From Amycolatopsis decaplanina DSM 44594 (GTDB taxonomy: Bacteria; Actinomycetota; Actinomycetes; Mycobacteriales; Pseudonocardiaceae), in contig NZ_AOHO01000028.1 in assembly GCF_000342005.1 (NCBI RefSeq), positions 124,001 through 188,000 on the forward strand: 64,000 nucleotides of DNA. Direction: 5' to 3'. This document shows positions 1 to 7,898 of the stretch, in pieces (the first letter of the stretch is position 1; each line of letters begins with the position of its first letter). Made by a program: the position numbers and the translations under genes. Below the pieces are notes generated by a model that did not search any database, had not been told where the DNA came from, and worked only from the letters and a program-made list of their open reading frames with translations.

Positions 1-632
1 CCGCCCTGATCACCCTGTGCGCGGCCTTCACCGGCCTGGTGATCGGGCTGATCAGCGGCTTCTTCCGCGCGGCCGACGCGGTGCTGATGCGGGTGATGGA
101 CGCCTGGATGTCGTTCCCGGCGATCATCCTCGCGATGGCGCTCGCGATCTCGCTCGGCGCGAGCATCTGGACCGAACTGATCGCGCTGACGGTGATCTTC
201 ACGCCGTTCACCGCCCGCGTCATCCGCAGCCGGGTGCTCGGCATCGCCGGCCGCGCCTACATCGGCGCCGCCCGCGTCTCGGGGATGAGCCGGTGGAAGA
301 TCCTCGTCGTGCACGTGTTCCCGAACGTGCTGCCACTGGCGCTGGTGCAGGTGGTGATCCTGTCCGCGGCGGCGATGCTGGTGGACGGCGCGATGAGCTT
401 CCTCGGTCTCGGCATCGCTCCCCCGACCCCGACCTGGGGCAACATGATCGCCGAAGGCCGGTCGTACCTGGTGCAGGCGCCCTGGCTGGTGATCGCGCCC
501 GGCGTGACGATCATGGTGTGCGTGTTCCTGCTGAACCTCATCGGATCGTCGCTGCGGATCGCCGTCGACGCCCGCGCGCGGACGCTGAGCGAGATGCAGC
601 GTCTGCGCACCCGCCGTCCCTCCGGCAGCTGA
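1..632 (+). CDS. ABC transporter permease, DppC/OppC type (5' end outside window)
   Basis: Inner-membrane permease of a peptide/nickel/opine-type ABC importer. The frame is open from position 3, so the start lies upstream; 209 residues are visible, and about 85-90 are probably missing compared with usual DppC proteins of about 290-300. Several hydrophobic helices are seen, and the EAA-type loop that contacts the ATPase is visible as IGAARVSGMSRWKI followed by HVFPN. The C-terminal part has the typical SFLGLGIAPPTPTWG motif of the BPD_transp_1 family. It ends 12 bases before the next gene, so the two are probably co-transcribed. Substrate cannot be told from the sequence; the nearby catabolic cluster makes an uptake role for its substrate possible but unproven. 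Confidence 0.9.
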   Translation, partial: ALITLCAAFTGLVIGLISGFFRAADAVLMRVMDAWMSFPAIILAMALAISLGASIWTELIALTVIFTPFTARVIRSRVLGIAGRAYIGAARVSGMSRWKILVVHVFPNVLPLALVQVVILSAAAMLVDGAMSFLGLGIAPPTPTWGNMIAEGRSYLVQAPWLVIAPGVTIMVCVFLLNLIGSSLRIAVDARARTLSEMQRLRTRRPSGS

Positions 633-644
633 GAAAGGATTCCG

Positions 645-1361
645 TTGTCTGCCACTACTTCCCTGGCCGTGCGCCGTTTCGCTCCCGAAGCCGTCTCGGG
701 ACCGCCTGTGCTGCTGGTGCACGGATTCGCCTCCGACGGGCACACCGACTGGATCACCACGGGGTGGCCGGCCGCGCTCACCGCCGCGGGTCGCGAGGTA
801 CTCATACCCGACCTTCCCGCTCACGGCTCCAGCACGGCTCCCTCCGGCTCGCTGGGCGCCGTCGCGATCACCGCCGAACTGTCGCGGCTCGTCGCGGATC
901 TGTCCGAAGTGGACGTCGTCGGATACTCGCTCGGCGCCCGCCTGGCGTGGGAGCTGCCCGGCCAGGCTCCGGTCCGGCGGCTCGTGCTCGCGGGGGTGAG
1001 CCCGTTCGAACCGTTCGGTGCCGTCGATGTCGCGGCCGCGCTGGCGTTCGCCGACGGCGGCAAGGCGCCGTCGGATCCGCTGACCGGGATGATCGCGCAC
1101 ATGATCACCGCGCCGGGCCGGAATCCGGCCGCACTCGCGCGATGCATCGAAGATCTGCGCGCGGAGCCTTTCGCGCCGGTTTCCGGTGCCGTCTCCGTGC
1201 CCACCCGGTTCGTCGCGGGAGTGGAGGACCCGGTGAGCCAGGGCATCGAGACGTTGGTGGAGCTGGTTCCAGGGGCGGATCTCGTGCGGGTACCCGGGGA
1301 CCACGGCGGGGCGCTGCGGAGCGCTGAGTTCAAGGCGGTCGTACTGGAGTTCCTGCAGTAA
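645..1361 (+). CDS. alpha/beta hydrolase
   Basis: Serine hydrolase of the alpha/beta fold, 238 residues, probably cytoplasmic. Visible are the oxyanion-loop motif HGFAS (about 26-30), the nucleophile elbow GYSLGA with Ser95, and a C-terminal GDHGG that would supply the catalytic His (about 220). The start is a TTG preceded by GAGAAAGGA seven bases upstream, a good ribosome site, and there is no better in-frame ATG. It follows the permease gene closely. The substrate (ester, lactone or similar) is unknown. The stop is followed immediately by the palindrome that the insertion sequence has split. Confidence 0.85.
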   Translation: MSATTSLAVRRFAPEAVSGPPVLLVHGFASDGHTDWITTGWPAALTAAGREVLIPDLPAHGSSTAPSGSLGAVAITAELSRLVADLSEVDVVGYSLGARLAWELPGQAPVRRLVLAGVSPFEPFGAVDVAAALAFADGGKAPSDPLTGMIAHMITAPGRNPAALARCIEDLRAEPFAPVSGAVSVPTRFVAGVEDPVSQGIETLVELVPGADLVRVPGDHGGALRSAEFKAVVLEFLQ

Positions 1362-1364
1362 AGC

Positions 1365-1395
1365 CTCGTGAGTGGTAAGGACGGTTAGAACCGTC
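1365..1395. repeat. left half of split intergenic palindrome, with 16-bp target duplication
   Basis: Starts CTCGTGAGTGGTAAG and ends with GACGGTTAGAACCGTC (1380-1395), which is repeated directly at 2707-2722 on the other side of the insertion sequence. Removing the element and one copy of the 16-mer rebuilds a palindrome with 22-base arms that matches the intact one at 28637-28682 except for the two central bases. Confidence 0.9.
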
Positions 1396-2706
1396 TGTCT
1401 GAGTTCAGGACATGTCGGACAGTTGATGTTTCAGGACCTCACGGACACTGACCGGCCTGTCGGCGTGGTGACCAGGGCTTGTGTGGTGATCATGCGGCGA
1501 TGGGCAGAGCAGGGTTTCCGATGGATCCTGAGTTCGTCGCCGCGATCGTCAGGACCGCTGCGGGCGAGAAGATCAACGTGGCGCGGTTCTGCCGCGAGCA
1601 CGGGGTGTCCCGGGACACCTTCTATCGGTATGTGGCTCGGTTCCGGAGCGAGGGGACCGGCGGGGTCGCCTGCCGCAGCACCGCTCCGCTGAGTCATCCG
1701 TCCGCGCTGGGTGAGGAGGTGGCCGAGGCGGTGCTGCGGGCCCGTAAAGAACTCGAGGAGGAGGGCCTGGACAACGGGCCGATCTCGATCCGCTGGCGTC
1801 TGGAGGACGCCGGGATGGTCCCGCCGCCCTCGCAGTCGTCGGTCTACCGGATCCTGCGTGATCGCGGCCAGATCGAGCCCGAGCCACGCAAGAAGCCCCG
1901 CACGCGGCGCCGGTTCCAGTACCCGGATCCGAACGGCTGCTGGCAGATCGATGGGACGGAGCACCGCCTGGCCGACGGCACCACGGTCTGCATCATCCAG
2001 ATCCTGGATGACCATTCCCGCCTCGACGTCGGCTCCTACGCCGCGGTCAGCGAGAACGGTGCTGACACCTGGACCGCGGTGCAGCTGGCCATCGCCTGCT
2101 ACGGGGCGCCGGTGAAACTGTTGTCCGACAACGGGTTAGCTTTCTCCGGCAAACACCGCGGCCGGATGGCCGATCTGGAACGTCACCTCGCCGAACACGG
2201 CGTCACCACGATCGCCTCGTCGGTCTATCACCCGCAAACCTGCGGCAAGAACGAACGCGTCCATCAGACGCTGCAGAAATGGCTCGCCGCCCGGCCCCCA
2301 GCCGAGAATCTTGCTGCCCTGCAACAGCTTCTCGACGATTACCGCACAACCTACAACAACCGAAGGCACCAGAGCCTCGACGGCCAGACCCCGCAGCAAC
2401 GCTACGACGCCAGCCTCAAAGCCACTCCGTCCGAAGGGCCTAAAGCTCCCAGCGGAACCACCCAACGCCCCGTCTCCAGCACCGGGGTCATCGCCTTCTC
2501 CGGCTGCTCCATCGTGCTAGGCCGACGCTGGGCCGGCCAGACCGCCACCGTGTTCTGGCAGGGCGACCGCGTCGTCATCATGATCGACGACACACTCGCC
2601 CGCCAGCTCACCCTCAACAGAGCAGTACGCTACCAACCACTGACCAACCCAAAACTGTCCGACATGTGCTGAAACACATCTGTCCGTGAGGTCCTGAAAC
2701 AGGACA
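1396..2706 (+). mobile_element. IS481-family insertion sequence, complete
   Basis: About 1.3 kb element carrying a single DDE transposase gene. The tips are imperfect inverted repeats of 26 bases (1396-1421 and 2681-2706, 19 of 26 matching), starting TGTC and sharing TTCAGGAC and CGGACA blocks. Inside each tip lies a second copy of the other end's motif: GTTTCAGGACCTCACGGACA is subterminal on the left (1428-1447) and terminal on the right, while the CATGTCGGACAGT block is terminal on the left and subterminal on the right (about 2654-2675). It is flanked by a 16-base direct repeat, which fits the variable, fairly long target duplications known for IS481. All parts look intact, so it may still be active. 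Confidence 0.9.
1479..2672 (+). CDS. IS481-family transposase
   Basis: Transposase of the insertion sequence, up to 397 residues. An N-terminal helix-turn-helix (about residues 30-55, INVARFCREHGVSRDTFYRY) is followed by an rve/DDE integrase core. The probable catalytic acids are Asp158 in WQIDGTEH, Asp217 in LLSDNGLAF and Glu259 in GKNERVHQTL. The longest frame starts at GTG 1479; ATG codons at 1500 and 1521 are equally possible starts because no clear ribosome site decides. The frame is uninterrupted. The N-terminal HTH-29-type domain plus DDE core without a second frame separates it from two-frame IS3 elements. Confidence 0.92.
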   Translation: MCGDHAAMGRAGFPMDPEFVAAIVRTAAGEKINVARFCREHGVSRDTFYRYVARFRSEGTGGVACRSTAPLSHPSALGEEVAEAVLRARKELEEEGLDNGPISIRWRLEDAGMVPPPSQSSVYRILRDRGQIEPEPRKKPRTRRRFQYPDPNGCWQIDGTEHRLADGTTVCIIQILDDHSRLDVGSYAAVSENGADTWTAVQLAIACYGAPVKLLSDNGLAFSGKHRGRMADLERHLAEHGVTTIASSVYHPQTCGKNERVHQTLQKWLAARPPAENLAALQQLLDDYRTTYNNRRHQSLDGQTPQQRYDASLKATPSEGPKAPSGTTQRPVSSTGVIAFSGCSIVLGRRWAGQTATVFWQGDRVVIMIDDTLARQLTLNRAVRYQPLTNPKLSDMC

Positions 2707-2737
2707 GACGGTTAGAACCGTCCTTACCACTCACGAG
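2707..2737. repeat. right half of split intergenic palindrome
   Basis: Begins with the second copy of the 16-base target duplication (2707-2722) and continues CTTACCACTCACGAG. It is the partner of 1365-1395. Before insertion it probably acted as a two-way terminator between the hydrolase gene and the convergent aldo/keto reductase gene. Confidence 0.85.
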
Positions 2738-2751
2738 TCCCAAGGCAAGCG

Positions 2752-3693
2752 TCAGAAGGTCCCATCGGCGGCGACGGACCGGTCCAGCCAGAGATCCTCC
2801 AGAGCCGCCCGCACCTCGGCGCCGCGGGAAGAAGCCAACGCGACAGCGCCCAGGTTGTCCTCCAGCTGAGCCATCCGGCTCACGCCGAACAGCACGTTCG
2901 CCACCGGCTCGTACGCGAGGCAGAACGCGAGAGCCAGCTGCGAAGGACTCACCCCGAAGTCCCCGGCCACGGCGGCGACCCGCGTGGCGGCGTCCCGGAT
3001 CGACTCCCGGATCCCGCCCGGATCGGCGCCGATCTTCCGTTCCGGAGTCTTGCCGAGCAGCACGCCGCCCTCGAACACGTCCGACGCCTGCAGGGTCAAG
3101 CGACCGGCCTCGAAATGCTTGCCATAGAAAGAGCCCTCGGCCATCGAACGACGAGCGATGCTGTACTTAAGCTGCGCGAAAGCCGGTGCGGGAAGTCCTT
3201 CACGCGAGGCGAACTCCAGCGCGAGATCGAGATCCGGGGCATGCCAGTTGTTCACGCCCCAGACGTCGAAGCGACCGAGTCGGATCTGTTCGGCCACCTC
3301 GGTGACGATCCGCGGGATGTCCGGCCGTTCGAAGTAGTCTCCGACCACGACGGCTTCCGCGCGGTCGACGCCGACGCGGTCGAACGAGGTCGCGAGCTGC
3401 TCGGCGAAACCGGTGTTCGGATAGTCCCAGAGCCAGAGTTTGCCGCACAGCTGGTACTCGTCCCGGGCGATCCCGGCGGCGCGGACGGCTTCGCCGAAGA
3501 GGAGATCCGTGCGCGACTGTTCGGAGTGCGGCCCCATGTTGTAGTGGGCCACGTCGAACAGCGTGATCCCGGAATCGATCGCGCGCCGGATCAGGCGTAC
3601 CGCGTCGTCGAAGTCCATGCGGTCCCAGGTGTTCCAGGATCCCAAGCTCAGCGCCGAAGTCGCGAAGCCCAGTCCGTTCTGCTCCTCGTGCAC
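2752..3693 (-). CDS. aldo/keto reductase with altered catalytic His position
   Basis: NAD(P)H-dependent aldo/keto reductase family, about 313 residues. The first tetrad members are seen as FDVAHYN (Asp, Tyr) and CGKLWLW (Lys). The place where most family members have the catalytic His (LIHxPDP) reads VVVGDYFERPD, so this residue seems to be missing. The C-terminal cofactor-loop region (FGVSRMAQLEDNLGA) fits the family. A TTG further upstream (3714) is open, but AAAGGA lies six bases before GTG 3693, which is chosen. It is divergent from the SDR at 3745 and shares an operator-like promoter with it. A paralogue lies at 6939-7898. Substrate unknown. Confidence 0.82.
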   Translation of the reverse strand: MHEEQNGLGFATSALSLGSWNTWDRMDFDDAVRLIRRAIDSGITLFDVAHYNMGPHSEQSRTDLLFGEAVRAAGIARDEYQLCGKLWLWDYPNTGFAEQLATSFDRVGVDRAEAVVVGDYFERPDIPRIVTEVAEQIRLGRFDVWGVNNWHAPDLDLALEFASREGLPAPAFAQLKYSIARRSMAEGSFYGKHFEAGRLTLQASDVFEGGVLLGKTPERKIGADPGGIRESIRDAATRVAAVAGDFGVSPSQLALAFCLAYEPVANVLFGVSRMAQLEDNLGAVALASSRGAEVRAALEDLWLDRSVAADGTF

Positions 3694-3724
3694 GAGATTT
3701 CCTTTCGCTGGCAACGGAAACTAG

Positions 3725-3743
3725 TTTTAGTCTACGATCGTAG
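3725..3743 (+). promoter_or_regulatory. operator-like site 1 in divergent promoter, overlaps -10
   Basis: The sequence TTTTAGTCTACGATCGTAG contains the perfect palindrome CTACGATCGTAG, extended to TCTACGATCGTAGA. The same 19-mer, 17 of 19 identical, occurs inverted at 5805-5823. It ends one base before the SDR start codon and contains TACGAT (3733-3738), a TAnnnT -10 element six bases before the ATG. The likely binder is the GntR-type regulator encoded at 11816; this is inference from clustering. Confidence 0.7.
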
Positions 3744-3744
3744 A

Positions 3745-4479
3745 ATGAACAAGAGACTCGTAGTGGTGACCGGCGGCGCCAGTGGCATCGGCCGCGGAGT
3801 CGCCGAAGCCTTCCAGTCCGTGGGTGACCGTGTGGTCGTCGCCGACGTCGACGCCCGCGCGGCCCACGACCTCGCCGGCGAACTCGGTGCGGAGCACGTC
3901 GAACTCGACATCTCGGACCCCGGGTCGGTCGACGCGGCACTGGCGCTGGTCACCGACCGGTTCGGCCCGGTGGAGGTCCTGGTCAACAACGCCGGTCTCG
4001 CCGGGGGCGGCGGACCGTTGGTGGGACTGGACATCGGCGTCTTCGACCTGTGCATGCGGGTGAACTTCCGCGGCACCTTCCTGATGACCCGCGCGGTCGG
4101 CGCGCAGATGGTGGAGGCGGGCACCCGTGGCGCCATCGTCAACATCACCTCCATCGGCGCCCGGCAGCCGACCCCGGGACTCGGCCACTACGAGGCCACC
4201 AAGGCCGCGGTCGAGGCGCTCACCCGCTCGGCCGCGCTCGAACTGGCACCGCACGGCATCCGGGTCAACGCCGTCGCGCCCGGCCCGGTGCTCACGCCGA
4301 TGACCGCCGGATTCGCCTCCGACACCGCCGCCCGCGCGGCGTGGGAAGCGAGGATTCCCTTGGGAACCATCGCTTCCGTCGCCGACGTGGTGCCGTCAGT
4401 CCTGTTCCTCGCCTCCGCCGACGCCGGCCATCTCACCGGGGTGAGCCTCCAGGTCGACGGCGGGCAACTGCTCACCTGA
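3745..4479 (+). CDS. SDR-family oxidoreductase, probably leaderless mRNA
   Basis: Classical short-chain dehydrogenase/reductase of 244 residues. It shows the cofactor motif TGGASGIG (9-16), NNAG (81-84), Ser136, and the YEATK motif with Tyr149 and Lys153; the C-terminus VDGGQLLT is typical. An Asp at the end of strand 2 (VVADVD) suggests NAD+ preference, by family rule. The Rossmann fold begins at residue 4, so ATG 3745 is clearly the start. There is no ribosome site before it, and the -10 lies six bases upstream, as in leaderless transcripts. Its 3' end overlaps the convergent amidohydrolase gene by 84 bases. Substrate unknown; part of the catabolic cluster. Confidence 0.88.
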   Translation: MNKRLVVVTGGASGIGRGVAEAFQSVGDRVVVADVDARAAHDLAGELGAEHVELDISDPGSVDAALALVTDRFGPVEVLVNNAGLAGGGGPLVGLDIGVFDLCMRVNFRGTFLMTRAVGAQMVEAGTRGAIVNITSIGARQPTPGLGHYEATKAAVEALTRSAALELAPHGIRVNAVAPGPVLTPMTAGFASDTAARAAWEARIPLGTIASVADVVPSVLFLASADAGHLTGVSLQVDGGQLLT

Positions 4480-5775
4480 GTACACGACGCGGCCGCCGGA
4501 CACGGTGAGTTCGACACCGACGTCCGGCAGGTCCGCGAACGCGACCTCGAGCGGATTCGCCGCCAGCACGCAGAAGTCCGCGACGCGACCCACGGTGAGC
4601 GATCCCTTGCAGTCCGCGGCACCGTCCTGCTCGGCGGCCGCCACCGTGTAGCAGCGCAGCAACCGGGTCATCAGCCCGGCGTCCATTTCGGACGCTTCCA
4701 GCATCCGGGCGGCCGCCGCGATGTGCACCCGCCAGTCGGGGGTCACCACCGGCGCGTCACTGCTCAGTGTCAGCGGGACACCCGACGCCAGCATTTCCGC
4801 CAACGGCCAGGCACGAGCGCCGACCTCGGCGCCGAGCGCGTCCGTCAGCATTCCCCGCATCGCCACCGCGATCGCGGGCTGCGTGGTCAGACCGACCCCC
4901 GCGGAGGCCATCCGTGCCAGCTGATCCGCCGTCACCAGATCGCCGTGCACCAGGTGATCGCCGCGGCGAAGCGAACCGAGCGCGGCCTCGATGCTGCGAT
5001 CCCCCGTGGCGTGCACGGCGACCGTCATCCCGGCGTCGTGGGCGAGCCGGATCATCGCGGCCAGGTTGCCCGCGCGACCCGGATCGTCGTCGCCGTCGAC
5101 GAGGAGCGCGCCGTGCGAACCGTCGGCGTAACAGTGATGCGTCCACGCGGATCGCATCGGCGGGATGCCGTCGGCGAAGATCTTCACGCCGGGCACGGTG
5201 AGCCACAACGGATTCGCGGTCGGCGACGGGGTTGCCAAGCCTCTCTGGAAGTCCGCCAGCGAACTGGCGCCGTCCAGCAGGCCGAACAACCGCAGCGCGG
5301 TCACCCTCGCACGCAGAAGGCCTTCCTCGGCCAGCGCCGCGTATTCCTCCAGCACCTCGGCGCTGAAACAGCCTGTCTCGCCAGGGCCCAGGCCGGGTTC
5401 GGTGTAGCTCGTGATGCCCAGTGACGCGCACAGATCACCCGCGCGCAGGATGGCGGCCCGCCGTTCGGCCGCGGTCCGCACCATTTTCTCCTCTCCCCCG
5501 GTGAATCCGGCGCCACCGATGAGCGTGTCCGGCCACCTGGCACCGAGCCAGGTGGCGTGCAGGTGCGAATCGTTGATACCGGGCAGAACGGTTCTCCCCG
5601 CGAGGTCGATCACCTCGGTCTCCGGGCCGATGTGGTCCAGCGCGACATCGCCGAGGGCGACGATCCGGTCCTCGCGCACGGCCATCGCCCGTACGACGGT
5701 GCCCGCCGGGTCGAAGGTGAGCACGGGGCCGCCGCGAACCACGAGTGAAGCGGGGCGAATACGTTGCGACGGCAT
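4396..5775 (-). CDS. amidohydrolase family protein (YtcJ-like)
   Basis: Metal-dependent hydrolase of the amidohydrolase superfamily, 459 residues, cytoplasmic. The N-terminal beta-sandwich leads into GINDSHLHATWLG, the metal-binding HxH. Further on are HATGDRSIEAAL and the DAPVVTPDW segment supplying the late Asp. The C-terminal composite domain ends GSLTVGRVADFCVL. The order matches YtcJ-like amidohydrolases (which act on N-substituted amides or exoenzyme-type substrates), but the protein is shorter than the usual 520-550. Start ATG 5775 has GGAGG seven bases upstream. About 28 C-terminal residues run into the 3' end of the convergent SDR gene. It diverges from the alcohol dehydrogenase at 5826. 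Confidence 0.85.
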   Translation of the reverse strand: MPSQRIRPASLVVRGGPVLTFDPAGTVVRAMAVREDRIVALGDVALDHIGPETEVIDLAGRTVLPGINDSHLHATWLGARWPDTLIGGAGFTGGEEKMVRTAAERRAAILRAGDLCASLGITSYTEPGLGPGETGCFSAEVLEEYAALAEEGLLRARVTALRLFGLLDGASSLADFQRGLATPSPTANPLWLTVPGVKIFADGIPPMRSAWTHHCYADGSHGALLVDGDDDPGRAGNLAAMIRLAHDAGMTVAVHATGDRSIEAALGSLRRGDHLVHGDLVTADQLARMASAGVGLTTQPAIAVAMRGMLTDALGAEVGARAWPLAEMLASGVPLTLSSDAPVVTPDWRVHIAAAARMLEASEMDAGLMTRLLRCYTVAAAEQDGAADCKGSLTVGRVADFCVLAANPLEVAFADLPDVGVELTVSGGRVVYSGEQLPAVDLEAHPGEMAGVGGGEEQD

Positions 5776-5804
5776 GGTTTCCTCCAGGATCTGGACTTTT
5801 TCTC

Positions 5805-5823
5805 CTACGACTGTAGACTAAAA
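5805..5823 (-). promoter_or_regulatory. operator-like site 2 in divergent promoter, overlaps -10
   Basis: On the minus strand it reads TTTTAGTCTACAGTCGTAG, 17 of 19 identical to the site at 3725-3743. On the plus strand TAGACT (5814-5819) fits a TAnnnT -10 element six bases before ATG 5826, so site, -10 and start codon again overlap. It lies between the amidohydrolase and alcohol dehydrogenase genes. A shared repressor, possibly the GntR protein at 11816, is inferred. Confidence 0.68.
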
Positions 5824-5825
5824 AG

Positions 5826-6929
5826 ATGGTCAACAGAACCGAAGCGGCGGTGCTCACCGAACACGGCTCCGCGCTCACCTTGCGGGAATTACCGCTGCCC
5901 GAAGAGCCGGAACCGGGCGCCGCGCTGGTCCGGATCACCTGCACCACGCTGTGCGGCACCGACGTGCACATCTGGTCCGGCCAGATGACCTTCCCCGGCA
6001 TGCTCCCGATGGTGCTCGGCCACGAAATGGTCGGCGAGGTGGTGACCGTCGGACCGGATACCACCGACACCCTCGGCCGCGAGATCACCGAGGGCGACCG
6101 CATCGGCTGGTCCGAGTCGACCTGCGGAAAGTGTTACGGCTGCACGATCTTGCGCGAGCCGGTCGCCTGCGAGAAGCGCGGGTACGGGTTCCTCCAGCGA
6201 TCCGACGTCTTCCCGTACGCCACCGGCGGGCTCGTGCGGTACTGCTACGTGACTCCTGGCGCGGCCAAACTCCTGCTCCCCAACGACGTGAAGGACACCT
6301 GGGCCTCGATGTCGGGCTGCGCGGGCAAGACCGTGCTGCGGGCCGTCTCGCGCTCGGGCGGGATCCGTCCCGGGGCGACGGTCGTGGTGCAGGGCGCGGG
6401 TGCGCTGGGCGTGTTCGCCACCGCGGTCGCGCGGATCTCCGGCGCGGGCGACGTGATCACCATCGGCGGGCCCGCCGACCGGCTGAAGATCGCCGAACGT
6501 TTCGGGGCGACGGCGACGATCCCGGTCGACGGGACCGTCGAAGACCGCGTCGACCGGGTCAAGGAACTCACCGGTGGACGGGGTGCCGATCACGTCTTCG
6601 ACTTCGCCGGCGGGCCGACCATCGGTGAAGAGGCCGTCGCCTTCGCCGCGCAGCGCGGAACGATCGCGATCGTCGGTTCCACCGGTCCCGCGCCCTCCCC
6701 CGTGGCCCTGGGCACCGTGATGGGCAAGGAACTCACGGTCGTCGGCTCACTCAACGGCGACATCTCCGACTACAACCGCTCGGTGGACTTCTTCCGCACG
6801 TTCGCCGATCGGCTGCCGTGGGACGAACTGTTCAGCGAGCCGGTCGGTCTTTCCCAAGCGTCCCAGAGTGTCGAGTCGATGTCGCGGCTCGGCGAACTCA
6901 AAGCCGTCATCGATCCCCGTCTTCCCTAG
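5826..6929 (+). CDS. zinc-binding alcohol dehydrogenase (MDR family)
   Basis: Medium-chain dehydrogenase/reductase, 367 residues, oxidising an alcohol or reducing an aldehyde with NAD(P). The catalytic zinc ligands are visible as Cys43 (TTLCGTD) and His66-Glu67 (GHEMVG). The structural zinc lobe has four cysteines (100, 103, 106, 115 in the STCGKCYGC region). The nucleotide-binding motif GAGALG lies near residue 185. The start has only a purine stretch before it and lies six bases from a -10 motif, suggesting a leaderless message. It heads a short operon with the aldo/keto reductase and esterase downstream. Confidence 0.9.
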   Translation: MVNRTEAAVLTEHGSALTLRELPLPEEPEPGAALVRITCTTLCGTDVHIWSGQMTFPGMLPMVLGHEMVGEVVTVGPDTTDTLGREITEGDRIGWSESTCGKCYGCTILREPVACEKRGYGFLQRSDVFPYATGGLVRYCYVTPGAAKLLLPNDVKDTWASMSGCAGKTVLRAVSRSGGIRPGATVVVQGAGALGVFATAVARISGAGDVITIGGPADRLKIAERFGATATIPVDGTVEDRVDRVKELTGGRGADHVFDFAGGPTIGEEAVAFAAQRGTIAIVGSTGPAPSPVALGTVMGKELTVVGSLNGDISDYNRSVDFFRTFADRLPWDELFSEPVGLSQASQSVESMSRLGELKAVIDPRLP

Positions 6930-6938
6930 GAGACCTGA

Positions 6939-7898
6939 ATGACCGTCATCCCCCAGCGCCGGATCGGCCGCGACGGCCCACTCACCGGAGTGCTCTCACT
7001 CGGCTCGTGGCACACCTACGACCGGATGGACTTCCGCGAGGCGGTGAACCTCGTTCGTACCGCGGTCGATTCCGGCATCACGCTCTTCGACGTCGGTGTC
7101 TACGGCTTCCCCGGCGCCACGCCGGTCTTCACCGACGTGCTGTTCTCCGCGATGGTCCGCGCGGCCGGGCTCCGCCGCGACGACTACCTGCTTTCGGCCA
7201 AGCTCTGGCTGGAGGGATATCCGGAGCACAACCTGCGCGACCAGCTGGACAACGCGCTGTTCCGCGCGGGGGTCGAGCACGCCGATCTCGTGGTACTGGG
7301 CGATCTCCGGCGTGACGACACCGACCTGCACCGGCTGGTGCTGGATCTGAACGAGCTCCGCGAGGCCGGGCTCATCCGCCAGTGGGGCGTGAACAACTGG
7401 TCCGCCACCACGATCCAGGCCCTGCACGATTTCGCCGCGGCCGAGAACGTTCCCGGCCCCGCCATCGCGCAGCTGAAGTACAGCGTCGCGCGACGGTCCA
7501 TTCCGGACGGTGAACCCTTCAAAAAGGTCTTCGGTGAACTCGGGGTCACCCTCCAGTCGTCGGACATCTTCGAGGGCGGGGTCCTGCTCGGCAAGAACAG
7601 CGGCGCACGCCAGGTCGGCCGCGACCCCGGCGACATCCGCGAGCGCATCGCGGCCTCCGCCCCGGAACTGGCGAAGATCGCGACCGGGCTGGGCGCGACT
7701 CCCGCCCAGCTGTGCCTGGCTTTCACGCTCACCCACCCGGCCAACACGACCACGCTCTTCGGCGCGACGAGCACCGAGCAGCTCAAGGACAACCTGGGCG
7801 CTGTCGACCTCGTCGAGCGTGTGGGCGCGGAGCAGCTCCGCGAACTGGTCGAGCCGTACTGGGCCGACCGGGATGTCGTCGATCCGGAGGGACCGTGA
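6939..7898 (+). CDS. aldo/keto reductase, paralogue of 2752-3693
   Basis: Aldo/keto reductase fold, 319 residues, with Asp and Tyr in FDVGVYG and Lys in SAKLWLE. As in its paralogue, the usual catalytic His is absent: the strand reads DLVVLGDLRRDD, with Gly-Asp at that place. Long stretches match the first reductase (SLGSWHTYDRMDFREAV, QLKYSVARRS, FEGGVLLGK), so the two arose by duplication and may act on related compounds or as a heteromer. AGGAG lies six bases before ATG 6939, and the gene starts 9 bases after the alcohol dehydrogenase. Its stop overlaps the next start (GTGA). Confidence 0.85.
   Translation: MTVIPQRRIGRDGPLTGVLSLGSWHTYDRMDFREAVNLVRTAVDSGITLFDVGVYGFPGATPVFTDVLFSAMVRAAGLRRDDYLLSAKLWLEGYPEHNLRDQLDNALFRAGVEHADLVVLGDLRRDDTDLHRLVLDLNELREAGLIRQWGVNNWSATTIQALHDFAAAENVPGPAIAQLKYSVARRSIPDGEPFKKVFGELGVTLQSSDIFEGGVLLGKNSGARQVGRDPGDIRERIAASAPELAKIATGLGATPAQLCLAFTLTHPANTTTLFGATSTEQLKDNLGAVDLVERVGAEQLRELVEPYWADRDVVDPEGP

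Noticed and set aside
3115..3744. Long upstream extension of the SDR frame
   Set aside because: It is antisense to the first aldo/keto reductase and lacks family residues; the Rossmann motif begins right after ATG 3745.
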